This document shows positions 1 to 7,623 of a stretch of DNA of 64,000 nt, piece after piece (the stretch's first letter is position 1; every line of letters begins with the position of its first letter). This DNA comes from Candidatus Gastranaerophilales bacterium. Lineage in GTDB: Bacteria > Cyanobacteriota > Vampirovibrionia > Gastranaerophilales > Gastranaerophilaceae. A model generated the notes under the pieces. It made no database searches and was not told where the DNA came from. It was given only the letters and a program-made list of their open reading frames with translations. A program made the translations under genes and the position numbers. The stretch is from contig CALURL010000002.1 of assembly GCA_944323155.1 (NCBI GenBank), positions 62,001-126,000 on the forward strand, read 5' to 3'.

Positions 1-343
1 GGCGTGATTTTTCAACTGCGTTATGCTGTAAATACTCCCCAATCTGGTATAGCACCATAACCATTACAGCTTCTGGATATTCTTTTATTGCAAACGCTCC
101 GATGGTTGCAATACTCATCAAGAAGTTTTCATCAAAGATTTCTCCCTTGAGAATATTTTTAAAAGCACGTAAAACTACATCGCCGCCGGCAAATATATAG
201 GCAATTAAGTATATCAAGAATGCCGAAATCCCTTCCGGTTTGAATAAAACAGCCCCGGTAAATATTACTATGGCTATTAAAACTCTTACAATTGTTAATT
301 TTTCTTTTTTGTGTTCATGATGATGTTCGTGATGATTGCACAT
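1..343 (-). CDS. Heavy-metal P1B-type ATPase (Cd/Zn/Co exporter family), N-terminal part, cut by window edge
   Basis: Reading the minus strand from an ATG at 343 gives about 114 codons open to the left edge. The protein starts with a histidine-rich stretch (MCNHHEHHHEHKKEK), a likely metal-binding tail, and has no ferredoxin-like HMA domain before the membrane part. Two hydrophobic segments follow, then MSIATIGAF and EYPEAVMVMVLYQIGEYLQ, which match the second transmembrane region of CadA/ZntA-type ATPases. The phosphorylation site, CPC motif and ATP domain lie outside the window. A GAGGT ribosome-binding site lies about 8 nt upstream of the ATG. The divergent ArsR-family repressor and shared operator region support metal-induced expression. 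Family call is confident; the exact metal (Zn, Cd, Pb) is inferred. Confidence 0.88.
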   Translation of the reverse strand, partial: MCNHHEHHHEHKKEKLTIVRVLIAIVIFTGAVLFKPEGISAFLIYLIAYIFAGGDVVLRAFKNILKGEIFDENFLMSIATIGAFAIKEYPEAVMVMVLYQIGEYLQHNAVEKSR

Positions 344-388
344 AATTAATACCTCGATTGAGCACCTATTCAACTATATAAATATTAT

Positions 389-408
389 AATTGAATAACT
401 ATTCAATT
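389..408. promoter_or_regulatory. ArsR/SmtB-type operator, perfect inverted repeat
   Basis: AATTGAATA-AC-TATTCAATT is a perfect 9-2-9 inverted repeat lying between the divergent ATPase (start 343) and repressor (start 478). Its TGAATA/TATTCA half-sites resemble known SmtB/CadC/CzrA operators. A second half-site, CTATTCAA, lies at 366-373, nearer the ATPase start. Position and sequence both fit autoregulation plus control of the exporter. Confidence 0.8.
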
Positions 409-477
409 GTCAAGTGTTCGATTTCTAATTGTTACAAAAATTTGACAATTGAGCAATTGTTAAACTATAATTATATT

Positions 478-828
478 ATGGATATTAAAAAAGCAGATTG
501 CGAGGCAATAAATATTGAAATAGTTAAACAGCTCAGGCCTAATATGCCGGAGAGTGCGGTATTGAATGAATTATCAGATTTTTATAAGGTTATGGGGGAT
601 AATACAAGAATACGGCTTTTGTGGGCGCTGGAAGAAAGCGCTTTGTGCGTAAATGATTTGGCTGTACTTTTGAATATGACAAAATCTGCGGTTTCTCATC
701 AGTTGAAAATTCTACGAATTGCCAAACTTGTTAAATCTGAAAAACAGGGTAAAAATGTATATTATTCATTAAACGACGAACATGTTAAGACCATTTTAGA
801 AATGGCGCTGGAACATGTTCGAGAATAA
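478..828 (+). CDS. ArsR/SmtB-family metal-sensing repressor (CadC/SmtB-like)
   Basis: This 116-residue winged-helix repressor most likely starts at the ATG at 478 (MDIKKADCEAINIEIV). The same frame is open from 391, but that extension would run through the operator and has no homologous look. The recognition helix region reads LNMTKSAVSHQLKILR. The last helix carries Asp-X-His-X10-His-X2-Glu, exactly the spacing of the alpha-5 zinc site of SmtB (D104, H106, H117, E120). A cysteine near the N-terminus is in the position used by CadC for its alpha-3N site, so either or both sites could sense metal. It is divergent from the metal ATPase. Apo-protein is expected to hold the operator and release it on Zn/Cd binding. 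Confidence 0.9.
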   Translation: MDIKKADCEAINIEIVKQLRPNMPESAVLNELSDFYKVMGDNTRIRLLWALEESALCVNDLAVLLNMTKSAVSHQLKILRIAKLVKSEKQGKNVYYSLNDEHVKTILEMALEHVRE

Positions 829-836
829 ATTATAAT

Positions 837-1751
837 TTATAATTTTTGTTTGAGTTCGTTTCTAACGTCAGAAAGCGGTCCGTTATTTGGATTTACAAAA
901 TTATAATAATATTTTTTTACATAAGTTACCGGATATTTCGGAATCCATCCTAGCTGCATGAATATTGACACTGTATCAGCACCTTGAGATAGCATAAGTT
1001 CATCTATTGTATCTTCATGCGCCGGAGAAATTGTTGAGAATATTTTTATCAGATAATCAGTGAAAGTTAGAACAGAGTATCCGGACATAACTCCAGTATC
1101 TGTAATAATCGTGCTTATTGTAAAGTCTTTATTTGTACCTAACTCAGCGAGGTTTTCAGGTAAAGCAAGTTCTTCAGAGCCGGTGTGTTCAATTTCATAC
1201 CATTCTCCGAGAAATTTTATTCTCATAACATTGGATTTAGGCATATAAATATCATCAAACTTATTGGCGATAATTGTATTTCCGTTTTTATCAACAACAC
1301 CGTATTTGTAATTTTTGCAGGTTAAAAACATTCCGCCAAACAGGATGTCTATCTTGGAATATTCATGTGGCAAAAGCATCTTGCCGTTTTCGTCGTATAA
1401 ACCATAATTATTATCATTTCCAAATTTTGCGTATTTGCCTAAAATTCTTTCAGTATGTCTGTATTTAGGCTGAACGAGGTAATTACCATTATTATCAATC
1501 AGTCCAAATTTATTTTTTTTCTGGACAATCCAGGCTGATTTCCCAAGTCTGATCAGTTTTTTGTACTGAGGTTCTACAAGAACTTGTCCGTCTTTTGTTT
1601 GAAGTCCAAAAAGATTGTCATCATTTTTAATTACTGTTAAATCTGATGCTTGAACATTCATTTGAACAGTTTCTTTTAAAGGCTCATCTGCCAGTGCTGT
1701 GCCTTGTTGAAATAATAATATTAAAGATAACAAAACCAAAAATTTTTTCAT
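837..1751 (-). CDS. Exported WG-repeat protein
   Basis: This 304-residue protein has an N-terminal signal peptide (about residues 1-21, ending TALA/DE) and four consecutive WG-type repeats between about residues 45 and 170, recognisable as FGL/YGL/YGV followed by D-X-N/D-G and a later P-X-Y or K-F. WG (KWG) repeats form beta-sheet arrays and usually mediate protein contacts; no enzymatic motif is visible. The C-terminal third is not a recognised domain. The start lies 6 nt after a -10-like TATTAT (1758-1763, minus strand, preceded by TG), with no ribosome-binding site, so the message may be leaderless. Its promoter is back-to-back with that of the AsmA-like gene. Periplasmic location and a binding role are inference. 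Confidence 0.8.
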   Translation of the reverse strand: MKKFLVLLSLILLFQQGTALADEPLKETVQMNVQASDLTVIKNDDNLFGLQTKDGQVLVEPQYKKLIRLGKSAWIVQKKNKFGLIDNNGNYLVQPKYRHTERILGKYAKFGNDNNYGLYDENGKMLLPHEYSKIDILFGGMFLTCKNYKYGVVDKNGNTIIANKFDDIYMPKSNVMRIKFLGEWYEIEHTGSEELALPENLAELGTNKDFTISTIITDTGVMSGYSVLTFTDYLIKIFSTISPAHEDTIDELMLSQGADTVSIFMQLGWIPKYPVTYVKKYYYNFVNPNNGPLSDVRNELKQKL

Positions 1752-1757
1752 ACATAT

Positions 1758-1790
1758 ATAATACCATAATATTAAAATTTGTGGTATAAT
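1758..1790. promoter_or_regulatory. Divergent extended -10 promoters
   Basis: On the plus strand TGGTATAAT ends at 1790. On the minus strand TGGTATTAT ends at 1758. The two -10 elements form an inverted arrangement (ATACCA near 1761-1766, TGGTAT near 1782-1787) and serve the WG-repeat gene and the AsmA-like gene. Neither has a convincing -35 box, which fits extended -10 promoters. Confidence 0.6.
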
Positions 1791-1809
1791 TTTTTTGAAG
1801 AGGTTGATT

Positions 1810-4620
1810 GTGAAGTTATCGAAAAAGTCAAAAATTATTATATCTGCAGCATCTGCCGTGGTTATTCTGGCAGCGGCGCCTTTTGCTGTTTATTTAAAAG
1901 TTCTTCCTTGGGCAGTTGCTAACCCTGAGGTTATTAATTATACAGAAAGCATGCTTAAAAAATACGCAGGACTCGATTTGAATGTTGTTAATCCTGTTTT
2001 GAAAACTTCTATCAAGCCGGATATTGATTTTGAAGTTGATGAATTATCTCTTTCTAAAGGAAAGGATTCTTTACTTTCTGTTAAAAATTTCGATGTAGAA
2101 GTTTCATTTGACAAAATATTTGACCAGGTTATTAAAATAAATAAACTTGGCGCTGATGATATTTATGCAGATGTAAATAAGCTTATGGCACTTGTTCCTC
2201 AACAGGAAACCACTAAACCAAAAGAACCATCAAAGTGGTTTATTGATTTGTTTGATTCAATTCTATATGTTAAGAATTCTAAAATTATTTATGATATCGA
2301 TTCTAAAACTCACCTTGTTTTGATTGCTAAAAATTTAGGAATTGATAATACTAAAAAAGATTTAAGATTTGTTCATTTTGATATTGCTACTGATATCGAA
2401 AAAGACAAAAAACATTTGAATATCGCAATTGCAGATAAAAATACTGTTTATATAAAAAATAAAAAATTGTATATTCAAGATACAGTTTTGAATATCAATA
2501 AGTCAAAAATATTTATTAAAGCAGATGCAAGCAGAGCTGACGGTTTCAGGCTTGCTGTTTATTCGCCCAAAATTGAAATTCCTGATGTGATAGAACTTAT
2601 TGAGTCTAATATTATTGAAAATAATCTCTCTGAAGTTTTTGTATATTTTAAAGATTTGAAAGGCAGCTTTAATTTTAATATTAAGCTTACCAAACATGAT
2701 TTAGACGGTGTTGTCGGGCTTAACAGTGCAAGTTTTAAGGTTGTTCCTGTCTGCAATTTGCCTGTAACGCTTACTAAAGGCAACATAAAGATGAATAAAA
2801 CAGCCGTTACCCTAAACGATTTTGAAGGTTATTATAACAATAAAAAAGCTAATAAAATGGACTTTCATGGAATAGTAACTGATTATTTGAAATCAATTGA
2901 CACCAAAGTTGAAGGTAATGCAGTTGTAACAAATGATTTTGCTGTAAATTATTTTTCTAAACTTGTTGGTATGCCGATTACGCTTGTAGGCGGTAATACA
3001 AAAACACAGATAAAATTAGCTTCCAAATATAATAAAATTGATTTGACATGGCTTTTTGGATTAAAACCAGGTCAGGATATTTTAATTGACGGCCAGTCTT
3101 TGACTCCTCCGAAATTTATCAGAGGACTTAAAGCTGATTTACATTTTGAAGATACTTTATTGAATATAAAAACAATTGACTATTATATTCTTCCTGAACA
3201 ATTTAGAGAAACTTTTAAAGAGAAGAATATTAAGCCGCGTCCGGTTGTTAAATTGAGAGGCAATATTGATGTTGCAACTCCTATTCCGACTGTTAAAGAT
3301 TTAGGCTTTGAAGTTCCAAATCCATTGCCGAGTGAGTTTTTGAATGTCTTAATCGGACAAAAGTTATTCAGAAAAGGTAAATTCTCCGGTTATTTAAGTT
3401 TTGACAACAATGGTGAATATCCGGTTCTGAAAGGGAACATGGATGTTGAAGGGATAAGGATTCCTTCTCAAAGACTCCGTGTAAACAAAGGTAAATTGAT
3501 TACTGAAAATGGACTTTTACGTTTGTCAGCCGATGGCAAATATAAACGCACCGGATGGGATTTTTCAGGAGATTTTGTTAACGCATTGAAGTTTCCTATT
3601 GTAATCAAGGATATTAATCTTGCACTTGATAATGTCGATGTTGAAAGATTTTTAGCGGCATCAAATGCTGAACCGCCGAAACAGATGACAAAAGAGGAAG
3701 TCGCAGCAGCACAAGATATGTCTGATAAAGAAATTGAAAATAGTGATGCCGCACCTACATTTGATGTTTCTAACCTAATTATTGAAAACTGTGATTTTAG
3801 CCTGGCTAACGGAATTTATAAGGATATCAAATTTGGCAATGTTAAAGCTAAGCTTACACTTGATAAAAACAGCAATTTAAGTTTGTTCTCAAACAGATTT
3901 GATTTTGCTGAAGGCCATACTTCCGGTAAAGTTGATTGCGATTTGAAAAATCATAAATATAAGGTGATTTTAGGTATTAAGGATGTAAATTCAGATGTAA
4001 TTGCTTCTACTTTGCTTAATTTGAAACGGGAAATTTCAGGTAAAGGAAGCGGTTTAATTGTTCTTGAAACTGATAAGTCTATGAAATTAAACGGTTCAAT
4101 AAATTTCATAATAAAAAATGGACAAATTCAAAAAATTGGTTTAGTAGAATATGTTATGAAATTTGCGGCATTATTTAGAAATCCGCTTGCAATGATTAGT
4201 CCTTCAACAGTATCAGATTTGGTTAATATCCCGGAAGGCTACTTTGATGATATTACAGGTAAAATTCTAATTAAAAATAATATTATTGAGGCTATGCAAA
4301 TTAAGTCAAAAGCTTCTCAACTTAGTGCCTATATTGTTGGGCGTTATGACCTTGAGACAGGGGATGCAACTTTGAGAATTTATACCAAATTTAGCAGTGT
4401 AAAGAAAGGATTTGCTGGTTTCTTAAGAAATATTTCTTTGAACAGTCTTGCTAATAGAGTTCCATTAAGTTCTAGAAATGATGCAAACTACTATGCTGCT
4501 GAATTGAAGGAACTTCCTCCTATTGATGCTGATGAAAAAGATTGTCAAATTTTCCTTACTAAAGTTGATGGCGATGTTGTAAATAATAACTTTTTGTCAT
4601 CATTAAAGAAGATTAAATAG
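1810..4620 (+). CDS. AsmA/YhdP-like large periplasmic protein
   Basis: This protein of about 936 residues has one N-terminal membrane anchor (IIISAASAVVILAAAPFAVYL) followed by a very long beta-rich region. The C-terminal 250 residues look like the AsmA/DUF3971-type C-terminal domain: GSGLIVLETD, then a KNGQIQKIGLVEYV segment and repeated short beta strands. Members of this family (AsmA, TamB, YhdP) are thought to form hydrophobic-grooved bridges carrying lipid between inner and outer membranes, which fits a diderm. I prefer the GTG at 1810 because GAAGAGG lies 6 nt upstream; in-frame TTG codons at 1795 and 1804 would be too close to, or within, the predicted transcript start. It has its own extended -10 promoter (1782-1790). 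Family is fairly confident; lipid transport is inferred. Confidence 0.78.
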   Translation: MKLSKKSKIIISAASAVVILAAAPFAVYLKVLPWAVANPEVINYTESMLKKYAGLDLNVVNPVLKTSIKPDIDFEVDELSLSKGKDSLLSVKNFDVEVSFDKIFDQVIKINKLGADDIYADVNKLMALVPQQETTKPKEPSKWFIDLFDSILYVKNSKIIYDIDSKTHLVLIAKNLGIDNTKKDLRFVHFDIATDIEKDKKHLNIAIADKNTVYIKNKKLYIQDTVLNINKSKIFIKADASRADGFRLAVYSPKIEIPDVIELIESNIIENNLSEVFVYFKDLKGSFNFNIKLTKHDLDGVVGLNSASFKVVPVCNLPVTLTKGNIKMNKTAVTLNDFEGYYNNKKANKMDFHGIVTDYLKSIDTKVEGNAVVTNDFAVNYFSKLVGMPITLVGGNTKTQIKLASKYNKIDLTWLFGLKPGQDILIDGQSLTPPKFIRGLKADLHFEDTLLNIKTIDYYILPEQFRETFKEKNIKPRPVVKLRGNIDVATPIPTVKDLGFEVPNPLPSEFLNVLIGQKLFRKGKFSGYLSFDNNGEYPVLKGNMDVEGIRIPSQRLRVNKGKLITENGLLRLSADGKYKRTGWDFSGDFVNALKFPIVIKDINLALDNVDVERFLAASNAEPPKQMTKEEVAAAQDMSDKEIENSDAAPTFDVSNLIIENCDFSLANGIYKDIKFGNVKAKLTLDKNSNLSLFSNRFDFAEGHTSGKVDCDLKNHKYKVILGIKDVNSDVIASTLLNLKREISGKGSGLIVLETDKSMKLNGSINFIIKNGQIQKIGLVEYVMKFAALFRNPLAMISPSTVSDLVNIPEGYFDDITGKILIKNNIIEAMQIKSKASQLSAYIVGRYDLETGDATLRIYTKFSSVKKGFAGFLRNISLNSLANRVPLSSRNDANYYAAELKELPPIDADEKDCQIFLTKVDGDVVNNNFLSSLKKIK

Positions 4621-4740
4621 GATTTGGTGCTACTCACGTAGTTACTTGTATCAATGTTCGAAAAACTTTAAAGTCTTTCGAATATTGGCACAAATTCCTA
4701 CGTGCGGAGCTCCTTTTCCATCAGGAGAGGGAATTTTTTT
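4621..4740. repeat. Dispersed intergenic repeat with long imperfect inverted arms
   Basis: After the AsmA-like gene the sequence folds on itself: GCTACTCACGTAG near 4629 pairs imperfectly with CTACGTGCGGAGC near 4698, and GTTCGAAA pairs with TTTCGAAT inside. The 23 bp at 4667-4689 recur in reverse orientation at 44234-44256 with one mismatch, inside the leader of a pilin gene. It ends in a GAGCTCC...GGAGAGGGA motif also found in variant form at 44172 and 5556. This is therefore a member of a dispersed repeat family. It may also act as terminator for the upstream gene. No gene is seen in it. Confidence 0.65.
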
Positions 4741-4831
4741 GTTCTATTTTTCAAAGATGTTAAGATATGTTTAAAAACGTATTTATGTTTAGCAAATTAT
4801 ATATTTACAAGTTTTACATATTAAAAGATAT

Positions 4832-5041
4832 ATGAAAGAAGAAATTATGGATTGTAATGTGAATTTTAAAGGAAGATTAATTATAAATGGTATGACAAAA
4901 GATAAAAATCGTTGGGCAGCTATTGCAAAGAGGTTCAAAGAAGAAACTAAGGGGATTAATTATGAAAGTAGAATCTTCGATGATAAAGGCAAATTAGAAA
5001 TTTATACTGATAGATTAAACAGAAAAAAACAGACGGTATGA
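4832..5041 (+). pseudogene. N-terminal part of a small unknown protein split by a frameshift
   Basis: This frame gives 69 residues (64 if the ATG at 4847 is used) and ends at a TGA just after an A7 tract (5023-5029). If the tract had six A, the frame would pass directly into the downstream frame (RKNRRYDCIDDL...) giving one protein of about 185 residues. The N-terminus contains VNFKGRLIINGM, a short motif that resembles N-termini of two other unknown proteins in the window (22333 minus strand, 51445). No family is recognised. Alternatives are a genuine broken gene, a slippage-controlled gene, or a one-base homopolymer error. No strong ribosome-binding site is visible. Confidence 0.5.
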
Positions 5042-5075
5042 TTGTATTGATGATTTAACATCAAGAGAAGCTTTT

Positions 5076-5387
5076 TTGACTGAAAAAGGTACAGAAGAAT
5101 TGTTGTCACAATCAGATGATGTTATTGCAAGAATTCTTGCACAACATTTAAAATTTGTTAAGAAATTAGACGAAAATTTTAAACAGGCAGATGTAATGAT
5201 AAATGATTTATTAGAGAAGGTTTCTAGAACTTTCAAAAGAAATGGTTTTGATACGAAAAACATTTCAGATGTATTTAATTCTGATAGTCCTAATTATCTT
5301 GCTCAAGTAAAAGTAGCTCCAGAGTATGATGCGCTTAAAAAATTACCCGGATTTAAAGATGCTGAAATGTCACACATTTATTTATAA
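5076..5387 (+). pseudogene. C-terminal part of the frameshifted small unknown protein
   Basis: This 103-residue frame begins at a weak TTG without a ribosome-binding site. It is open further upstream, to just before the A7 tract, reading RRYDCIDDLTSREAFL before the TTG. It is therefore better read as the continuation of the upstream fragment than as an independent gene. The sequence is charged and predicted helical (for example VKKLDENFKQADVMINDLLE), perhaps a coiled coil. No enzymatic motif is visible and I do not recognise the family. Joined to the preceding frame it would make a cytoplasmic protein of about 185 residues. Confidence 0.5.
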
Positions 5388-5745
5388 CGCTTGTTATTTA
5401 ATCGTGTGTAGATTTTTTTCTTGATTATTCCGAAATGTTTATTGTTGGGCATACTTCATACATGCCCAACATACAAAATAGGAGAGGATATTTTCTTCCT
5501 TCTCTCAGTGGGAGCTGGTGACTGCAAGTCTGTGTATTTATTGTCATATCAAATCCCCTCTCTTGATGGAAGAGGGCTAGGGTGAGGGAACAGTCATAAT
5601 TAGTTTCATTTGTTGGGGTGGAAACCCCAACCTACAATTACTGCAAGCCGGATGAGGGGAAGTAGAAATGTTGTTTATTTATTGTCATAATTTTGTTGGG
5701 CAAGTATGCCCAACCGACAATTTTTGCCGGAACCCCAACAAGTAA
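5388..5745. repeat. Gene-free region with several dispersed hairpin repeats
   Basis: No gene is seen. Three palindromic hairpins of related sequence occur: TGTTGGGCAT/ATGCCCAACA (5443-5471), GTTGGGG/CCCCAAC (5612-5631) and GTTGGGCA/TGCCCAAC (5695-5714). Between them lies a CCCTCTC...GAGAGGG-type element (about 5556-5590, continuing GGGTGAGGGA). A TTTATTGTCATA block is repeated near 5537 and 5677. The same hairpin (GTTGGGC/GCCCAAC) and the same GAGAGGG...GGTGAGGGA element appear inside the pilin leader at 44172-44354. The region looks like an accumulation site for small non-coding repeats. Confidence 0.7.
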
Positions 5746-6150
5746 TTAAGTCGTTACTTTTTTATTTGCTGGATTCCATGGATCTTCAAGATTATTCTTT
5801 ATAAGGTTTTCATAGAACTTTTGTTTATAATTAAGAACATCTAATTGATTTCTTAATTCTTCCATCTGCTGTAAAGCTTTTTCTTTTGTGTCCATAATTA
5901 TTTTGTATCTTTCTTTTATTGTAGAATCGCCTATCAGGCATAAATCAATATATCTTTTTATGGACTTATTATCTGTTCCAATTTTTCTGAGACATTTTAC
6001 TATTTTTACCCATTCAAGGTCAGTCTCATCAAACTGCCTGATGTTGTTTTTATCACGGGTTATTGACGGGAAAAGTCCGCTTTTTGCCCAAAAACGAAGC
6101 GTGTGTTCGGATACATCCATCAGCTTTGAAACCTCTTTTATTGTATACAT
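5746..6150 (-). CDS. MerR-family transcriptional regulator
   Basis: This 134-residue protein starts at the ATG at 6150, 3-4 nt after a strong GGAGGGA; an upstream in-frame extension to 6207 would overlap the promoter. The N-terminal MerR winged helix reads YTIKEVSKLMDVSEHTLRFW, followed by a conserved LFPSITRD...RQFDETDLEWV. The C-terminal half is the usual dimerisation coiled coil (about residues 75-120). There is no cysteine pattern for metals; the sequence is closer to the small-molecule or aldehyde-responsive branch (AdhR-like). It is divergent from a flavodoxin-fold oxidoreductase, and the region between them has the 19-bp-spaced promoter that MerR proteins activate. The inducer is unknown. 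Confidence 0.88.
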   Translation of the reverse strand: MYTIKEVSKLMDVSEHTLRFWAKSGLFPSITRDKNNIRQFDETDLEWVKIVKCLRKIGTDNKSIKRYIDLCLIGDSTIKERYKIIMDTKEKALQQMEELRNQLDVLNYKQKFYENLIKNNLEDPWNPANKKVTT

Positions 6151-6186
6151 AATTCCCTCCTGAATAAATTTTAGCATAAAAATCTC

Positions 6187-6217
6187 TTGACTGATAGTTA
6201 CTATCAAGTTGTAAAAT
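6187..6217 (+). promoter_or_regulatory. MerR-type promoter with 19-bp spacer and dyad operator
   Basis: TTGACT (6187-6192) and TAAAAT (6212-6217) are separated by exactly 19 bp, and the spacer contains the dyad GATAGTTACTATC (6193-6205). An over-long spacer with a central dyad is the hallmark of promoters that MerR proteins activate by twisting the DNA. It reads into the oxidoreductase gene and overlaps the region upstream of the merR-type gene, so autoregulation is likely. Confidence 0.85.
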
Positions 6218-6249
6218 GAATTTTGTTAAATAAGAAAGGTGGAATGGTT

Positions 6250-6792
6250 ATGAGTAAAAATGTATTAATTATATCGTCATCTCCAAGAAAAGGCGGTAAT
6301 TCAGATATTTTATGTGATGAATTTTTAAGAGGTGCAAAAGAGGCCGGTAATTCTGTTGAGAAAATTTTTCTACGTGATAAAAAAATAAACTACTGTACAG
6401 GATGCGGTTTTTGCAATACAAATGACAACACTGCCTGCTCTCAAAAAGATGAAATGACAGAAATTCTTGAAAAAATGCTAAAAGCTGATGTTATTGTTTT
6501 TGCTACTCCGATTTATTTTTATACTATTTGCGGACAATTGAAAACTTTAATTGACAGATGCTGCGCAATGTATACAAGAATTGTAAATAAAGAATTTTAT
6601 TACATAATGACTGCCGCCGACGTAAGCCAGCATGCTATGGACAGGGCTGTTATTGAATTGCAGGGATTTTTATATTGCTTGTCAGGCGCAGAAGACAAAG
6701 GGATTATCCGAGCAACCGGCGTTTGGCAAAAAGATGAGGTTAAATCTACCAAATATATGCAGGAAGCCTATCAAATGGGTAAAAATGTTTAG
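6250..6792 (+). CDS. Flavodoxin-fold NAD(P)H-dependent FMN reductase / iron-sulfur flavoprotein-like
   Basis: This 180-residue protein has the flavodoxin-fold phosphate-binding loop ISSSPRKGGNSDIL at its N-terminus and a YCTGCGFCNTNDNTAC cysteine cluster, then the FMN-contact segment ATPIYFYTICGQLKTLIDR. The pattern is typical of multimeric flavodoxin/WrbA-like NAD(P)H oxidoreductases often controlled by MerR regulators. Whether the cysteines hold a 4Fe-4S cluster is not certain. The ATG at 6250 is chosen because AGGTGG lies about 8 nt upstream; the ATG at 6244 is too close. Transcription is expected from the 19-bp-spaced promoter activated by the divergent MerR protein. The substrate (quinone, nitro compound, aldehyde-stress related) is inferred only in general terms. 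Confidence 0.85.
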   Translation: MSKNVLIISSSPRKGGNSDILCDEFLRGAKEAGNSVEKIFLRDKKINYCTGCGFCNTNDNTACSQKDEMTEILEKMLKADVIVFATPIYFYTICGQLKTLIDRCCAMYTRIVNKEFYYIMTAADVSQHAMDRAVIELQGFLYCLSGAEDKGIIRATGVWQKDEVKSTKYMQEAYQMGKNV

Positions 6793-6834
6793 CCCTGGCT
6801 GTTTGAGGAATGTTTGAAGAAAAAGTATTTAATA

Positions 6835-6868
6835 AAAAATCCCGACAAATTTAATTGCCGGGATTTTT
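6835..6868. terminator. Bidirectional intrinsic terminator
   Basis: AAAAATCCCG and CGGGATTTTT form a stem between the convergent oxidoreductase and TPR genes, with A and T runs on both sides. Confidence 0.85.
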
Positions 6869-6869
6869 A

Positions 6870-7526
6870 TTATAATTTTAACGATTTTTTCAGATCTTCA
6901 TAATCTTCTTTGAATGAAGTTTTATAATTTTCGATGTCTTTATGAATTTCATCTTCTCTGAATGGACAATATTTTATTGCAGTTTGATAATCTTCAAGTG
7001 CGCTGTTTCTTTGTTTGAGATTTTCGTATATAACTGCACGTGTTCTGTAATTCCAACAATTTGCAGGATTTTTTTCAATTGCTGTATTAACATATTTTAA
7101 TGCGTTGGTATAATCCTTTAAGAATATATAATTTATTGCAATTGCAGTATATGCATTCTGGTCTTTTTCTACGTTTATTGCTTTTTCGTAATCTCCTTTG
7201 GCAGTATAAATCATGCCAAGTGCCGTCATATCTTTATAACTTTTTTTGTATTTATATGCTTCTTCAAAATGTTTAAGAGCTTTAAGGCCGTTATGCTCTT
7301 CTGTTAGATAATATCTTGCCAGCTCAAGATTTGCAGTGGCACGTGCTCTTGGAATTATTGCGCTTTTTATTGCTGATTTGTAATATTCTTCGGCCTGAGC
7401 TGAAGGCTGCGGACTGCTAAAGGCTTTTGCTAAATATGCCCATGGGATTCCTAGAGTTATGGTTATTGCTAGAATTGATATTGTTGATATAGTACTTATT
7501 ATAACGATTTTTGTATTTTTATTCAT
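6870..7526 (-). CDS. Membrane-anchored TPR-repeat protein
   Basis: This 218-residue protein has one N-terminal transmembrane segment (IVIISTISTISILAITITLG) without a clear cleavage site, then four or five tetratricopeptide repeats from about residue 44 to 195 (for example ALKHFEEAYKYKKSYKDMTA and ALKYVNTAIEKNPANCWNYR). TPR arrays bind partner proteins; no catalytic motif is present. TAGGAG lies about 7 nt upstream of the ATG. It stands alone between a terminator and a divergent MFS gene, so context gives no partner. Confidence 0.82.
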   Translation of the reverse strand: MNKNTKIVIISTISTISILAITITLGIPWAYLAKAFSSPQPSAQAEEYYKSAIKSAIIPRARATANLELARYYLTEEHNGLKALKHFEEAYKYKKSYKDMTALGMIYTAKGDYEKAINVEKDQNAYTAIAINYIFLKDYTNALKYVNTAIEKNPANCWNYRTRAVIYENLKQRNSALEDYQTAIKYCPFREDEIHKDIENYKTSFKEDYEDLKKSLKL

Positions 7527-7623
7527 GGAAAACTCCTAATTATTACTCCATATATTTTATATTCCATAAAATTGTCAATAATAAACATTATTTGTATTAT
7601 AATTTTATCTGGAGAAGATTTAC

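Noticed and set aside
391-477. N-terminal extension of the ArsR-family repressor from 391
   Set aside because: It would run through the operator palindrome and start at a weak codon; the ATG at 478 gives the usual family length.
837-1751. Plus-strand frames inside the WG-repeat gene (1060-1248, 1274-1468)
   Set aside because: Shadows of the minus-strand coding sequence, with no ribosome-binding sites or recognisable protein features.
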